A stretch of DNA of 64,000 nucleotides from an uncultured Rubripirellula sp. (GTDB lineage Bacteria > Planctomycetota > Planctomycetia > Pirellulales > Pirellulaceae), in the NCBI GenBank assembly GCA_938075415.1, contig CALJHC010000021.1, forward strand, positions 62,001-126,000, in the 5' to 3' direction. A program made the translations under genes and the position numbers. The notes under the pieces are model-generated. The model searched no databases and had not been told where the DNA came from. It worked only from the letters and a program-made list of their open reading frames with translations. Positions 26,883 to 36,643 of this stretch are shown here, piece after piece; position 1 is the first letter of the stretch; every line of letters starts with the position of its first letter.

Positions 26883-28670
26883 CTAACGCAGGGCATCGGA
26901 AAACGCTTCTTTCAGTCGCTCAGTAGCGACCTCGAGGTGTTTCGATTGAATAACCGCATTGACCTGTAATTCGCTTGTATTGATCATTTCGACGTTGATC
27001 TCGGCACCGGCCAATTGCTCAAACAAACGAGTGGCGACGTGGGTATGACTTCGCAGGCCAATTCCACTAACGGTGACTTTCGCAATCTCGCCACACGATT
27101 GAACTTCCCCCATCGAATGCTTGGCGAGAATCGAATCAGCCACACCAACTGCCGACTCAATCTCCGAGGCATCGACCGTAAAACTGACACTCGTTGTCTT
27201 TCCTTGACCGTCATAACCTTGCACGATCATGTCAATAAAAATCTCGGCCTCACCGATGGTTTCGAACATGTCGGCTGCAATCCCCGCTGTATCCGGGACG
27301 CCGTGAATCGTGATACGGGCTTGATTCTCGGTGACCGAAATCCCAGTCAAAGTCAGCGCTTCCAGTGCATCATCACGCAAACGACTAACTAACGCATCCA
27401 CATCCGTGCCAGAGTCACGCTCAGCTTTAATCTGCCCCCAGTTCTTTGCATCAGCAGGTTTAGAATGCAGCGTAAACGCTCGATGGACCGCACGCAACGC
27501 CGACGAGGCATCCGACTTTTTAACCAAGGTCGAAATCTTGATCTCGCTGGTCGTGATCATTTGAATGTTGACACCCGCTTCGGCTAGAGCGCGAAACATT
27601 TTTGCCGCCACATTCGTCTGCGAGGCCATATTAAGACCCACCACAGAAACCTTGGAGACCTCATCATCATGAGTCACCCCTTTCGCGCCAACCTCATCGA
27701 TGACCGACTCCACCGCTTCTAAAGTGGATCGCAGTTCGCTGCGAGGAACCGTGAAGGAAATGTCAGCACGACCCTCTTTGCCAATGTTTTGAACAACCAT
27801 GTCGACTGCAATCTTCCGACTGCCTATCGCGGAAAAAATCTTCCTGATCTTTCCCGGAACATCAGGCACACCCAACACCGTGATCCGTGCTTCATTGGCA
27901 GTCATTGCAGCGCCGCTCACCGGCTGAGACCGTGACTCAGGTTCGGCCACAATCATGGTTCCTTCGGTGTCCGAAAAGCTACTTCTGACATGAATCGGCA
28001 CGCCAAACTTTTTGGCAAATTCAATGCTTCGGTTGTGCATCACTCCGGCACCAAGACTAGCCAGTTCCAACATTTCGTCGTAACTAATCACCTCAACACG
28101 ACGCGCCTCAGGAAGCAAGCGAGGATCGGTGGTGTACACCCCGTCGACATCGGTATAGATCTCACAGGCATCCGCACCCAGCACAGCGGCCAGCGCAACT
28201 GCAGTGGTGTCACTTCCACCACGTCCAAGCGTTGTAATGTTCAGATCATCATCAATACCTTGGAAACCTGCGGCGACGACGATGTTACCACCCTCAAGCA
28301 GCCGTTCAATTCGCTCAGTGGAGATGGATTGAATTCGAGCTTTGCTGAAACTGTTGTCAGTCTTCATACCGATCTGACCACCGGTCAGGCTGATGGCTTT
28401 CGATCCCAAATCATGAATCGCCATCGCTACCAAAGCCACACTGACCTGCTCTCCGGTGCTCAGCAACATATCCATTTCACGAGCCGGTGGATTTTCACTG
28501 ATCTGACCAGCCAGGTCTAACAATCCATCTGTATTCTTTCCCATGGCACTGACAACCATCACCACTCGATGACCGGCTTGTTGCGCACGAATTGCGTTTC
28601 TGGCTGCGGCACGGATTTTTTCGACATCCGCGACGCTCGTTCCGCCAAACTTTTGAACAATCAACGACAT
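26883..28670 (-). CDS. lysC: aspartate kinase with four ACT domains
   Basis: This enzyme phosphorylates aspartate, the first step to Lys, Met, Thr and Ile. The protein is 595 residues. The kinase domain (1-250) begins LIVQKFGGTSVADVEKI and contains TTLGRGGSDTTAVALAA. Four ACT repeats follow instead of the usual two: they open at ARITVLGVPDVPG, KVSVVGLNMASQ, ARITIHGVPDTAG and KVTVSGIGLRSH. Duplicated ACT pairs are also known in cyanobacterial aspartate kinases. They likely serve feedback control by lysine and threonine. The ApgM-like gene lies 265 bases upstream on the same strand. Confidence 0.95.
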   Translation of the reverse strand: MSLIVQKFGGTSVADVEKIRAAARNAIRAQQAGHRVVMVVSAMGKNTDGLLDLAGQISENPPAREMDMLLSTGEQVSVALVAMAIHDLGSKAISLTGGQIGMKTDNSFSKARIQSISTERIERLLEGGNIVVAAGFQGIDDDLNITTLGRGGSDTTAVALAAVLGADACEIYTDVDGVYTTDPRLLPEARRVEVISYDEMLELASLGAGVMHNRSIEFAKKFGVPIHVRSSFSDTEGTMIVAEPESRSQPVSGAAMTANEARITVLGVPDVPGKIRKIFSAIGSRKIAVDMVVQNIGKEGRADISFTVPRSELRSTLEAVESVIDEVGAKGVTHDDEVSKVSVVGLNMASQTNVAAKMFRALAEAGVNIQMITTSEIKISTLVKKSDASSALRAVHRAFTLHSKPADAKNWGQIKAERDSGTDVDALVSRLRDDALEALTLTGISVTENQARITIHGVPDTAGIAADMFETIGEAEIFIDMIVQGYDGQGKTTSVSFTVDASEIESAVGVADSILAKHSMGEVQSCGEIAKVTVSGIGLRSHTHVATRLFEQLAGAEINVEMINTSELQVNAVIQSKHLEVATERLKEAFSDALR

Positions 28671-28935
28671 TTTCTGTCTCTCGATTTCTACGTGGTGTCA
28701 CGCAACGACCGCGCGAACACTTAAAAATTCCTCAACCCATCACTAACTACTAATGATTTTCTCTTCGAAAAAGGCCATACCATTTCAACCAATCACATCA
28801 CTCTTTCATTGTGATATGAGAACAGACATTAACAGGGCCCTCTCGTAGATCGACTCGATTCACCAACTTCCGCATCCGAAAAACATCTCTGCTCATTGAT
28901 CGCTTCGATCATTAATGACCTATTACCAAGTCCAT

Positions 28936-30168
28936 TCATTCACCTTTGATGAATTCGTCCATCAAATCCCATCCTCGGTCAAAACGTGCACCGCTAGCTG
29001 CCGCTGACACCTCGCTGTAGGAGGTCTGCGAATCCATCTCGACTCCCGTTCCAGCGATAACCAGCGGCACCATGCCATGACTGTGTTTTTTTGTACTGCA
29101 AGGCGTTGGATGATCCGGCGTGATCAAAATGCGATGATCACCGTATCCGACTAATGCATCCGTCAGAGGCGCGACGATTTCACGATCAATTTGTTGCAAT
29201 GCTTCAATCTTTGCATCATGTCGCCCCTCATGCGAAGCTTCGTCCGGAGCCTCAATATGAACGCACACGACATCGTAATCAGCCAGAGCAGCGACAGCCG
29301 CCTTGCCTTTCGCTGCGTAATCCGTGTCAAGGTAACCCGTTGCCCCATCAACCTCAATTCGTGGCCAATCCACCAGGGCTGCGATGCCGCGCAGCAGGTC
29401 CACCGCCGTAATCATCACGCCTTTGACCCCGTGGCGTTCCTCGAATGACGGCAAGTTCGGAGCGCCTCCAATCCCCCAAAGCCAAAGGTTTGTGGCAGCT
29501 CCCTGACCCTTGGCAACTCGAGCTTGATTCACTGGATGCTGGGCGAATAACTCGGCTGATTCACTCATTAATCGAACCAACAGGTCACTGCCCGGACCAC
29601 GAGGAAAGTCATCCGATACCGATAAGTCCGTCAGGTCATGTGGCGCGGAAGTGCGAGTATCTCGCGAGAACAACGGTGCCGATGCAGGGTCACCTCGGTA
29701 CACAAGCAAATTTCGATAGCTAACGCCTGTGATGAATTCAAGTTCTCCGCCTAATTGTTCATCTCCAATCAATTCCTCTTGCGCCGATTTCAGGAGGGCC
29801 TCCGCCTCCTCGGTGCTAATGTGATCGGCGGTGAAATCTTTCATGACTTGATTTTCGATCGTCACAAGGTTGCATCGCACCGCCCAATCATTGGGTCCCA
29901 AATGAATCCCTTGCGCCGCAGCCTCCAGCGGGGCCCGACCAGTAAAAAAAAGATCCGGGTCGTAACCAAGCAAACACAGGTTCGCCACTTCGCTGCCAGC
30001 AGGCAGGTGCCCCGGTGTATTGTTAGCCAAACCCAATCGCCCAATGGAAGCAAGCTGATCCATTGCCGGTAATTCAGCAGCCTCCAAAGGTGTTTTTCCA
30101 CCCAAGGCCTCGAGAGGCTCATCGGCACACCCGTCTGGAATCACAATCACATATTTCATGGGAACCAT
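28936..30168 (-). CDS. ApgM-family enzyme, phosphoglycerate mutase or proposed homoserine kinase
   Basis: This 410-residue protein is of the archaeal-type cofactor-independent phosphoglycerate mutase superfamily (alkaline-phosphatase fold). It reads KYVIVIPDGCADEPLEALGG, GSEVANLCLLGYDP and FFTGRAPLEAAAQGIHLG, then HIEAPDEASHEGR and ILITPDHPTPCSTKKHSHG, including the metal-binding Asp and His positions. A bacterial branch of this family is proposed to act as homoserine kinase in genomes without ThrB, usually near threonine-pathway genes. The neighbour here is lysC, so that role is the more likely one. The start is ATG 30168; ATG 30159 would match the usual MKYVIV beginning. Confidence 0.85.
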   Translation of the reverse strand: MVPMKYVIVIPDGCADEPLEALGGKTPLEAAELPAMDQLASIGRLGLANNTPGHLPAGSEVANLCLLGYDPDLFFTGRAPLEAAAQGIHLGPNDWAVRCNLVTIENQVMKDFTADHISTEEAEALLKSAQEELIGDEQLGGELEFITGVSYRNLLVYRGDPASAPLFSRDTRTSAPHDLTDLSVSDDFPRGPGSDLLVRLMSESAELFAQHPVNQARVAKGQGAATNLWLWGIGGAPNLPSFEERHGVKGVMITAVDLLRGIAALVDWPRIEVDGATGYLDTDYAAKGKAAVAALADYDVVCVHIEAPDEASHEGRHDAKIEALQQIDREIVAPLTDALVGYGDHRILITPDHPTPCSTKKHSHGMVPLVIAGTGVEMDSQTSYSEVSAAASGARFDRGWDLMDEFIKGE

Positions 30169-30464
30169 CTATTTTTCGCTGGCGAGTCACCAAAATGACC
30201 GCGTTTCTTAACTAATTTGCTGATCTGGGTCTATTTTCGGGCACCAAGGGTTTCAACGAAAGGGGGTTCTCAAGTTTCCTTCAGTACCAATGGCTTCACC
30301 ACTGGGCGTGTCATTCTTTACCTTCCAGTGAAGTTGGTAATCCTGCTGGGCCAGCGATGAACTAATCAAACACCGATCCGAACCGATCAACCACAGGATT
30401 GAACAACCATGATCAAAACAACAGCGATCACGAATTCCGCCACAGACCGCTGCTTCAGGAACCT

Positions 30465-30629
30465 ATGCTTTATGAAGAAAAGGAGGCAGAGCCAAAGAGC
30501 CTGAAGCCAACTGGAGGTTTCCGCCTACAGCAATCTAAAATCAAGCGACAAAAAGAAGCCCTTCAGGATGGGGTCGCAATCATTCAAGCAAGCAAAAGCC
30601 TGCCACCGGACAAGGAAGTTGCTCGATAA
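30465..30629 (+). CDS. small hydrophilic protein, hypothetical
   Basis: This is a 54-residue charged protein (MLYEEKEAEPKSLKPTGGFR...), rich in Lys, Glu and Gln, with ordinary codon use. AGGAACCT lies just before this ATG as a possible ribosome-binding site. The frame is also open upstream to a TTG at 30399, giving 76 residues. I recognise no family. It sits between two divergent minus-strand genes and may be a small basic/acidic protein or a chance frame. Confidence 0.35.
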   Translation: MLYEEKEAEPKSLKPTGGFRLQQSKIKRQKEALQDGVAIIQASKSLPPDKEVAR

Positions 30630-30699
30630 CCTTTTCAATCGCAAATTCACTCTTGTGAATCAATTCGTTCCGGCGGCCAATCATTCACTGTACCAACCC

Positions 30700-31437
30700 C
30701 TAAAAGAGGTCCATCATCCGATCCGCGATGCTGACTGACTGCTCCTCGGTGGGCTGACCATCCAACGCAGCGATCCAAACTTGTGGATCATCTCCATAAC
30801 TCTTGCCCGTCACTTCCTTCAAAGATTGCACAGCAATATCGCGTGTCGCTGGATTGCGATCAGATAGCGCAATCCTCAAGGAATCAATTGCAATTTGATT
30901 GGAATGTGACGACAAAGCGACCATTGCCGCGTTCTTTACATCCTGATTCGTCTCGGTGCCGATCGTTAGAGCCAACAGACGGGTGGCAACCTCGCCGCGT
31001 GTCTCACCCAAAGAGCGACACGCTTCCATACGCACTTTGGTGCTTGAATCGCTGAGACCTGTTTTGATCAGATCTAACGCTTCATCGCTTTGCAATTGCC
31101 CAGCAGAAACCATCACCAGTCGTCGCATTTCCGCACTCTCGTCGTTCTCCAATATCTCTTTGAACTGGTTCGTCCAATAACTTTGCCGCTCTTCGGGCAT
31201 TGACGAAATTGTCGAAGAGAGTGCCACTAATTCATTTCGCCGGTCATGATCTGTCTCGCCGTACAAATCATCCTTTTTCCATTCATGCAAAGAGTAATAA
31301 GGATTCGCGACTTTCAACGCATACATTGGGCCATCATGGCAACCTGTGATCAAGAGCGCACTTGATACAACCAACAGAGCCCCGAACAACTTGTGGGTCC
31401 CTGAATCAAACAACGCTTGCTTCACTCGGAAAATCAT
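30700..31437 (-). CDS. HEAT-repeat lipoprotein
   Basis: This 245-residue protein has a lipoprotein signal (LFGALLVVSSALLITGC, Cys33) from ATG 31437; the frame is open to 31497. After a short linker, residues about 95-225 form HEAT/PBS-lyase-like repeats, for example SSTKVRMEACRSLGETRGEV and NPATRDIAVQSLKEVTG. HEAT lipoproteins are common in planctomycetes and probably serve as protein-binding scaffolds on the membrane. The function is not assignable. Confidence 0.8.
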   Translation of the reverse strand: MIFRVKQALFDSGTHKLFGALLVVSSALLITGCHDGPMYALKVANPYYSLHEWKKDDLYGETDHDRRNELVALSSTISSMPEERQSYWTNQFKEILENDESAEMRRLVMVSAGQLQSDEALDLIKTGLSDSSTKVRMEACRSLGETRGEVATRLLALTIGTETNQDVKNAAMVALSSHSNQIAIDSLRIALSDRNPATRDIAVQSLKEVTGKSYGDDPQVWIAALDGQPTEEQSVSIADRMMDLF

Positions 31438-32555
31438 TCTGGATTCCGGAAAACCTGACTTCGAAACGAGGTGTGATTTGGAGAGACAACTCACCATCAA
31501 CCCTCACCAACTATGGGGTACAAACAAACCTGTCATCGGTTGATCCTTGGCTGTAACAAACAAGTCAAACCGCAGCCAAGGTCAGTTCTGCGAACACCAA
31601 CCTCAATGCCATAACTCAGCAGCTTGATCGACGCTGGACAGCTGTTTCCCAGCGTAAGTTTCACGGAGATCAAAAACGACGAATGAAGGCAAAAAGAGGG
31701 CCCCTTACCAACCCTCCACTGCGACTTACGCAAGATAGTTCGTCTTCCAAAATAAAAATCCAAAGCAGCCGCAAACAAATGAAAACCATTGGCAAATCGA
31801 AGCTGGAAACGTCTTCTCCTAGTCTGTGTCATCCAAAAAAAACAAATTGACTGATGATTACCCAAATCAAGAGAGATTGTTAATCTCAAGCCACTGAATT
31901 GCTGAGCGGAACTCGTGTCGATGATAAAACAGGTCTCCACAACGGCAATACTTCTGCAATCGCGTCAAGATCGCCATCAACTGAGTGCGTCGCTTTGACC
32001 ATCCAATCGCGATGACCGTTTTACATTCCGTGAATCGATCTTTCCGTTAAACACAGCCTTTCGTAGAGTCCGGCTAGGATGTTTGCGTCCTGCAATGACA
32101 ACACACTTCGCATCACCCTTGAGCCGGGCTAGCGTTGAGGATCTTTTGGTGAAAACAGGGTTTTCGCAAGAATCAAAACAAATCAAATCCTGGCAAATCA
32201 ACCTACATAAATTGATATTGGCGAGCGACAACGAAAGCCTCGCTCGGTGTCGCCTCGGGTCACCTGTCCGATCATAACGGACTTGAATCAACAGTACCAT
32301 TTTCCGACCACGATCCACGGACGAAGCCGTTGATTTCGATCCTTACCTCAGGGACACGCATTCAACTCAGTCCGGGCACCGTGCATCAACGACGCGTTAC
32401 ATCACCAGTATTTCACCAATCAATGTTTTCTATTCTGACGCCTTGTGTCCCACAAGCAACAAACTGAACACAGCAAACTTCGATGCTGACACGACTAGCG
32501 ACGCCAAGAAACAGCGAAGCCTAACTCAGCAAGCGCTCATGAAAGGAATCAGACC
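31438..32555. other. long intergenic region, no gene supported
   Basis: More than 1.1 kb lies between divergent genes. Open frames such as 31533-31940 and 31977-32318 (minus) have compositions unlike the neighbouring proteins and no ribosome-binding site. The last 20 bases carry AAAGGAATC, the site used by the next gene. Promoters for both flanking genes must lie here but were not placed. Confidence 0.4.
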
Positions 32556-35450
32556 ATGCGATTGCAGAGAATCCTCATCACATCCCACGGTCCTTTTGAA
32601 GATATCTCAATCGGCCCACTTAGCAGCGCACTCAACGTGATCGTTACTCGGCAGAACAATCACCATGATGATTCAATCCAGCTGCAATCATTCCTTCGAG
32701 AAACTCTGTCAGCCGAAAAAAACTCCTCCAAGGTCTCGGGAGAATCGCAAGGCAAAGTTTTCTTTACAGCAGTGAACGATCAATTTGGTGCAGAAGTTGC
32801 CAGCCAAACACCAGTGGCCGTAGACGGTTGGGGAAGTGAGCAAAATCGTCCCTCCACCCGATCGGTCAAATGCGTGGATCGTAGCACCAAAAATCAACTA
32901 TCAAGTCTTCAAGTCAATTTCCTAACCACTCATCTTAATTTTTGCAGTGTTACAGCCACGATTAACGCTTGCGCGAGCATCTTGGAAGCATGCCCATCAC
33001 CGAAATCTGACAACGCCGACGAAATAAAATTCTCGCCCTCCTGTGAGCCCACAAAACCTCTCATCGCCAAACAGCCATCATCTGCATCCACGCAATCATT
33101 TCACACACGCCAAATCCTCGCGGCGAGATTGGCGGAAATTGACCATGAGCTTGCTGAATTCACTGCCGGCACCTCACAAATTGATTCTTTAATCGATCGC
33201 CGCGACCATCTCTCAAATCGTCTTTCGCAATGCCCACCTGCATACTCAAGCATGTCCGAGCATCGAATCGGTGAATTGAAGAGCGAGCTCCATCGTCGAA
33301 ACGAAAGGCTACACGAATACTCAGAAAAACACGAAGACCTAAAACGAATCCTCGCAAACTTGGATTTAGATCTCTGTACCTGCCGTCCGGATCGCGAGGA
33401 CTGCGGCAGTCGGCATCGGGAAAAGATGCGAGCGGAATACCAAGACCTCTGCCAGCAAAGAGAACGGATCGTTCATCAACTGGAGCAAGTTAACCGTCAA
33501 CGTCAGGCTGTTCAGGAAGAAACTTGTTTGCTCTCGAGAAAACTCGGGACAGAAACAGCCCAATCCAAACGTCGGGGACAGCGCATCAACCTTCGTGGTG
33601 ATGAACGCCTCGCTATTGAAAATGAGGTGCGGAGACTCAACCAGCAAATCCAAGGTTTTGAAAGAGTTGCATGGCTTCGCGAACGCAAAAGCGAATACCT
33701 CACCCAAATGGATGACGTCTCATGCCAGACTCAAAGCAACGGAACTTTAAATGGTCGAACCAATTACTGGTTCAAGCGTCTCACAAACAATCAAGAATCT
33801 AAAATCAACTGGACTCAGAACCGTTCGACAAAGACAAGATCAGCTGGCTCACGCATCAAAACGCAATCCGTCCGGATCAACGAGAACGACGAAATCCGAA
33901 GCCCAACGGGGTTGCGTCTACTCGCGATGTTAGCCACTCGAATTGCCACCGCCGAACGTCTTCGGAACCTCAATCGACATGTGCCAATCGTGGTCGACTT
34001 GACTTCTTTCCAAGTTGGTCTCAACCGACACCCTACCAATGCGCCTCGCTGCTCGGAGCCAAATTCGGTTCCAGAGAATCTGACCAGACACCTTAAAACC
34101 GTTCTTTCTGGATTGGCATCCGAAGGACAGCAAATCCTGATCATCAACAACGAAAATGAGCCATGCAGCGCAACCTCGATACTTTTGGAACCTCATTTCC
34201 ACCTCGCCAAAACAACCCCGGCCAACCCTAGAAATCAGGACCTCGGCAATCTGAAGGGAAACGTGGCAACACCAAGCCAACCTGAAACTGCATTTGAGAT
34301 GGACAACACTGACCCTGCTGCCAATGCGAGCGAGTCGGAGATAACTGAAAATAGCCAAAGCAGAATCACTCTGGACTCCGAGGTTCGCCTCATCCCCGAG
34401 GTATCAATTGATGCTGCGGAGCGTCTGGACAGCAGCAAAATCAAAACAGCCAATCAATTCCTGAAGAGCGATACCGACAAAATTATCTTGGCTTTGAAAG
34501 GCTGCAAGAACGATCAAGGCTTGGTCTACGACGCCAACTTGATTCATCAAATGAAAACACTTTGTGAATTGATGTGTGCATTGCCTGCCATCGGAGAATT
34601 TGACGCGAGACTGTTATCCGGAATTGGTATTCAAACAAGCGCCCAACTCCAAGACCTACCAGCATCGATGCTACTGGATCGAACTGAGCAATTTCTTCTG
34701 ACCAACTCGGGACAGCGGACACTGACCAATGCATCTAACAAGGAACTGATTCGATTACTCACTTGGCTTGCATCTGCCCATCGGACGAATCAGGTGCCGC
34801 GTAACGCCAAAGATGCCCCTAAATTCAAACAAGCAGCTTCCGAAGAATTGCCGGTCTCGTCCAACATCAAGCTTCGATCAGATAAAAATGAAGTCTCAAC
34901 GGCAAATTCAGGTGAGCCTGTGACATCGACGATTCAATTTGATCGTGGTCGCGGCAACCCACGATTGAAGCCTCGAAAAGAAAACCTGAATGCCCGTGAC
35001 CTGCATTATGACACAGAGAGCGGCATGCCGGGCAACCGTCAACTTGAGGAGGCAAATCTGATGGACGTAGCTCTCATCAACCGCTTCCGTGAAATCGGTT
35101 ACGAGACGGTTAACGACTTCACTAATGCGAGTCCCGACACACTCTCCGAAGAAGTCGGCTTCCCAAAAGTGCCATCCAAGAAAATCCGCCAATGGCAAAA
35201 CCAGGCTCGGCTAGCTTGCGCCATACCCAAACTTCGATTCAGCGATGCGCAACTGCTGATCCTTGCGGAAATCGATTCAGTCGAATCCATGCTCACAAGT
35301 ACTCCGACTTCAATATTCAACAAGTTGACAAAACTTTCCAAGGGAAACCGAGCAAGGCGATTTCTTCGGGGAGCAGAACCGCCGACCCTTGACGAGGTCA
35401 GCCGATGGTTTTCTTTACTAATGAGGGAGAACGAAAAAGCAGCCGCTTGA
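32556..35450 (+). CDS. degenerate SMC/YhaN-like coiled-coil protein with DUF4332-type C-terminal domains
   Basis: This is a 964-residue protein. The N-terminus (MRLQRILITSHGPFEDISIG) looks like an AAA_27/YhaN-type SMC ATPase head, but where the Walker A motif should follow LNVIV it reads TRQNNHHDDSI, so no P-loop remains. Residues about 185-390 are coiled coil with two short Cys-rich spots (CTCRPDREDC). At about 450-550 a region resembles the second half of the head (TGLRLLAMLATRIATAERL, then VPIVVDL in the Walker B place), also without catalytic acids. Residues about 660-760 and 830-960 look like helix-hairpin-helix DUF4332-type domains (LPAIGEFDARLLSGIGI, VALINRFREIGYETVNDF). It probably binds DNA or protein without ATPase activity. 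The start has AAAGGA upstream. Function unknown. Confidence 0.75.
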   Translation: MRLQRILITSHGPFEDISIGPLSSALNVIVTRQNNHHDDSIQLQSFLRETLSAEKNSSKVSGESQGKVFFTAVNDQFGAEVASQTPVAVDGWGSEQNRPSTRSVKCVDRSTKNQLSSLQVNFLTTHLNFCSVTATINACASILEACPSPKSDNADEIKFSPSCEPTKPLIAKQPSSASTQSFHTRQILAARLAEIDHELAEFTAGTSQIDSLIDRRDHLSNRLSQCPPAYSSMSEHRIGELKSELHRRNERLHEYSEKHEDLKRILANLDLDLCTCRPDREDCGSRHREKMRAEYQDLCQQRERIVHQLEQVNRQRQAVQEETCLLSRKLGTETAQSKRRGQRINLRGDERLAIENEVRRLNQQIQGFERVAWLRERKSEYLTQMDDVSCQTQSNGTLNGRTNYWFKRLTNNQESKINWTQNRSTKTRSAGSRIKTQSVRINENDEIRSPTGLRLLAMLATRIATAERLRNLNRHVPIVVDLTSFQVGLNRHPTNAPRCSEPNSVPENLTRHLKTVLSGLASEGQQILIINNENEPCSATSILLEPHFHLAKTTPANPRNQDLGNLKGNVATPSQPETAFEMDNTDPAANASESEITENSQSRITLDSEVRLIPEVSIDAAERLDSSKIKTANQFLKSDTDKIILALKGCKNDQGLVYDANLIHQMKTLCELMCALPAIGEFDARLLSGIGIQTSAQLQDLPASMLLDRTEQFLLTNSGQRTLTNASNKELIRLLTWLASAHRTNQVPRNAKDAPKFKQAASEELPVSSNIKLRSDKNEVSTANSGEPVTSTIQFDRGRGNPRLKPRKENLNARDLHYDTESGMPGNRQLEEANLMDVALINRFREIGYETVNDFTNASPDTLSEEVGFPKVPSKKIRQWQNQARLACAIPKLRFSDAQLLILAEIDSVESMLTSTPTSIFNKLTKLSKGNRARRFLRGAEPPTLDEVSRWFSLLMRENEKAAA

Positions 35451-35751
35451 TCGCTTTCGGTATAGCGAAAACAATGAATGCGGCTTGAACAAAAGGATCA
35501 GCTTGTCTTGAGCCGTCAGCCAACCGATTGCCAGATCTCCACGTGATCTCTACCGGCTCGATGGTTGTTGACGATCTGGCCGCATGATCCTGTCCTCGCA
35601 CCTCCCAGGAACTTAGCTCTTCCTCAGGCTCGATGCCGTCACCAGGACAACTGAGTTCAGCGACGCTGTACTTCAGCTTGACTGCAATGGCTACCCACTG
35701 CAGTTCACCATTCAGAGTTTCAAAACGCTTCCCTTGATGGTCTCTCATCAT
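35398..35751 (-). CDS. hypothetical protein, divergent from the ThiF-like gene
   Basis: This 117-residue frame has protein-like composition and codon use (for example LQWVAIAVKLKYSVAELSC, ending with a basic tail). It fills the otherwise empty 299-base gap. Its 3' end overlaps the preceding gene tail on the other strand by 53 bases, and its ATG overlaps the ATG of the plus-strand ThiF-like gene by two bases. No family is recognised and no ribosome-binding site is clear; starting one codon later would remove the overlap. It may be a chance frame. Confidence 0.35.
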   Translation of the reverse strand: MMRDHQGKRFETLNGELQWVAIAVKLKYSVAELSCPGDGIEPEEELSSWEVRGQDHAARSSTTIEPVEITWRSGNRLADGSRQADPFVQAAFIVFAIPKAIKRLLFRSPSLVKKTIG

Positions 35752-36502
35752 GCCTCAGACACCACTCACCGACGAAGAACGCGCAGTCTACCAATGGCAA
35801 ATGTGGTTGCCTGACCTAGGCGAGCAAGGACAAGAAAAACTGAAAAACGCATCGGTCCTGATTTCCCGGGTGGGCGGAGTTGGCAGCGTGGTCGCTTACC
35901 AACTAGCTGCCGCCGGCATCGGAAAACTTGTGCTCGCCCACGCTGGCAACGTGAAACCGAGTGACCTCAATCGTCAATTATTGATGACTCATGACTGGAT
36001 TGGCCGCCCGCGCATTGATTCGATCAAGCGACGACTGCACGATCTCAATCCACGGTTAGAGCTTGTCACCATTGCTGAGAACATGAATCAGCAAAACGCA
36101 AGTGCACTGATTGCGCAATGCGACTTAGCTGTTGACTGCGCCCCACTGTTCCCCGAACGCTTCGCGATGAATCACGAAGCCGTCATCCAAAGAAAACCTC
36201 TCATTGAATGCGCAATGTTTGACATGGAGGCTCAGCTAACAACCATTATTCCCGGAGCCAGCCCATGCCTACGGTGTATTTTCCCTGATCCGCCACCCAC
36301 ATGGAAGAGAGAGTTCCCAGTGCTCGGTGCTGTCTCCGGAACCGTGGCATGCATGGGTGCTGTTGAGGCGGTGAAAGTAATCACTGGTCTCGGAGAGACC
36401 ATGACCGGGAGACTGCTTAGAATGGACCTTCGAAAAATGACTTTCCAGACCATGAAAATAAGACGGCGTGAGAACTGCACCACATGCCAACACATCACCT
36501 GA
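35750..36502 (+). CDS. ThiF/MoeB/HesA family E1-like protein
   Basis: This 250-residue protein has the fold of ubiquitin-like-protein activating enzymes. The nucleotide motif is SRVGGVGSVVAYQLAAAGIG (about 39-58), followed by SDLNRQ (71-76), and the Zn-binding Cys pairs are CLRC and CTTC near the C-terminus. These enzymes adenylate MoaD/ThiS-type carrier proteins for sulfur transfer. Some usual active-site positions differ: the acidic D-x-D before SDLNRQ reads HAG, and the DCTDN stretch reads DCAPLF. It might therefore be a low-activity or specialised member. No carrier protein gene is next to it. Confidence 0.8.
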   Translation: MPQTPLTDEERAVYQWQMWLPDLGEQGQEKLKNASVLISRVGGVGSVVAYQLAAAGIGKLVLAHAGNVKPSDLNRQLLMTHDWIGRPRIDSIKRRLHDLNPRLELVTIAENMNQQNASALIAQCDLAVDCAPLFPERFAMNHEAVIQRKPLIECAMFDMEAQLTTIIPGASPCLRCIFPDPPPTWKREFPVLGAVSGTVACMGAVEAVKVITGLGETMTGRLLRMDLRKMTFQTMKIRRRENCTTCQHIT

Positions 36503-36643
36503 AAAGAGCAACAGTAGCGTGTGGTCCAGCGTGCCAACTTCTCTTGGCAAAAGAAGGAAACCGTTAACTGACTCCCATCCACTTCTGCCTCAATTGCTTC
36601 TAAGCATTGGATCAACGAGGAAGAAATCTGTCGCAGAAAAGAA

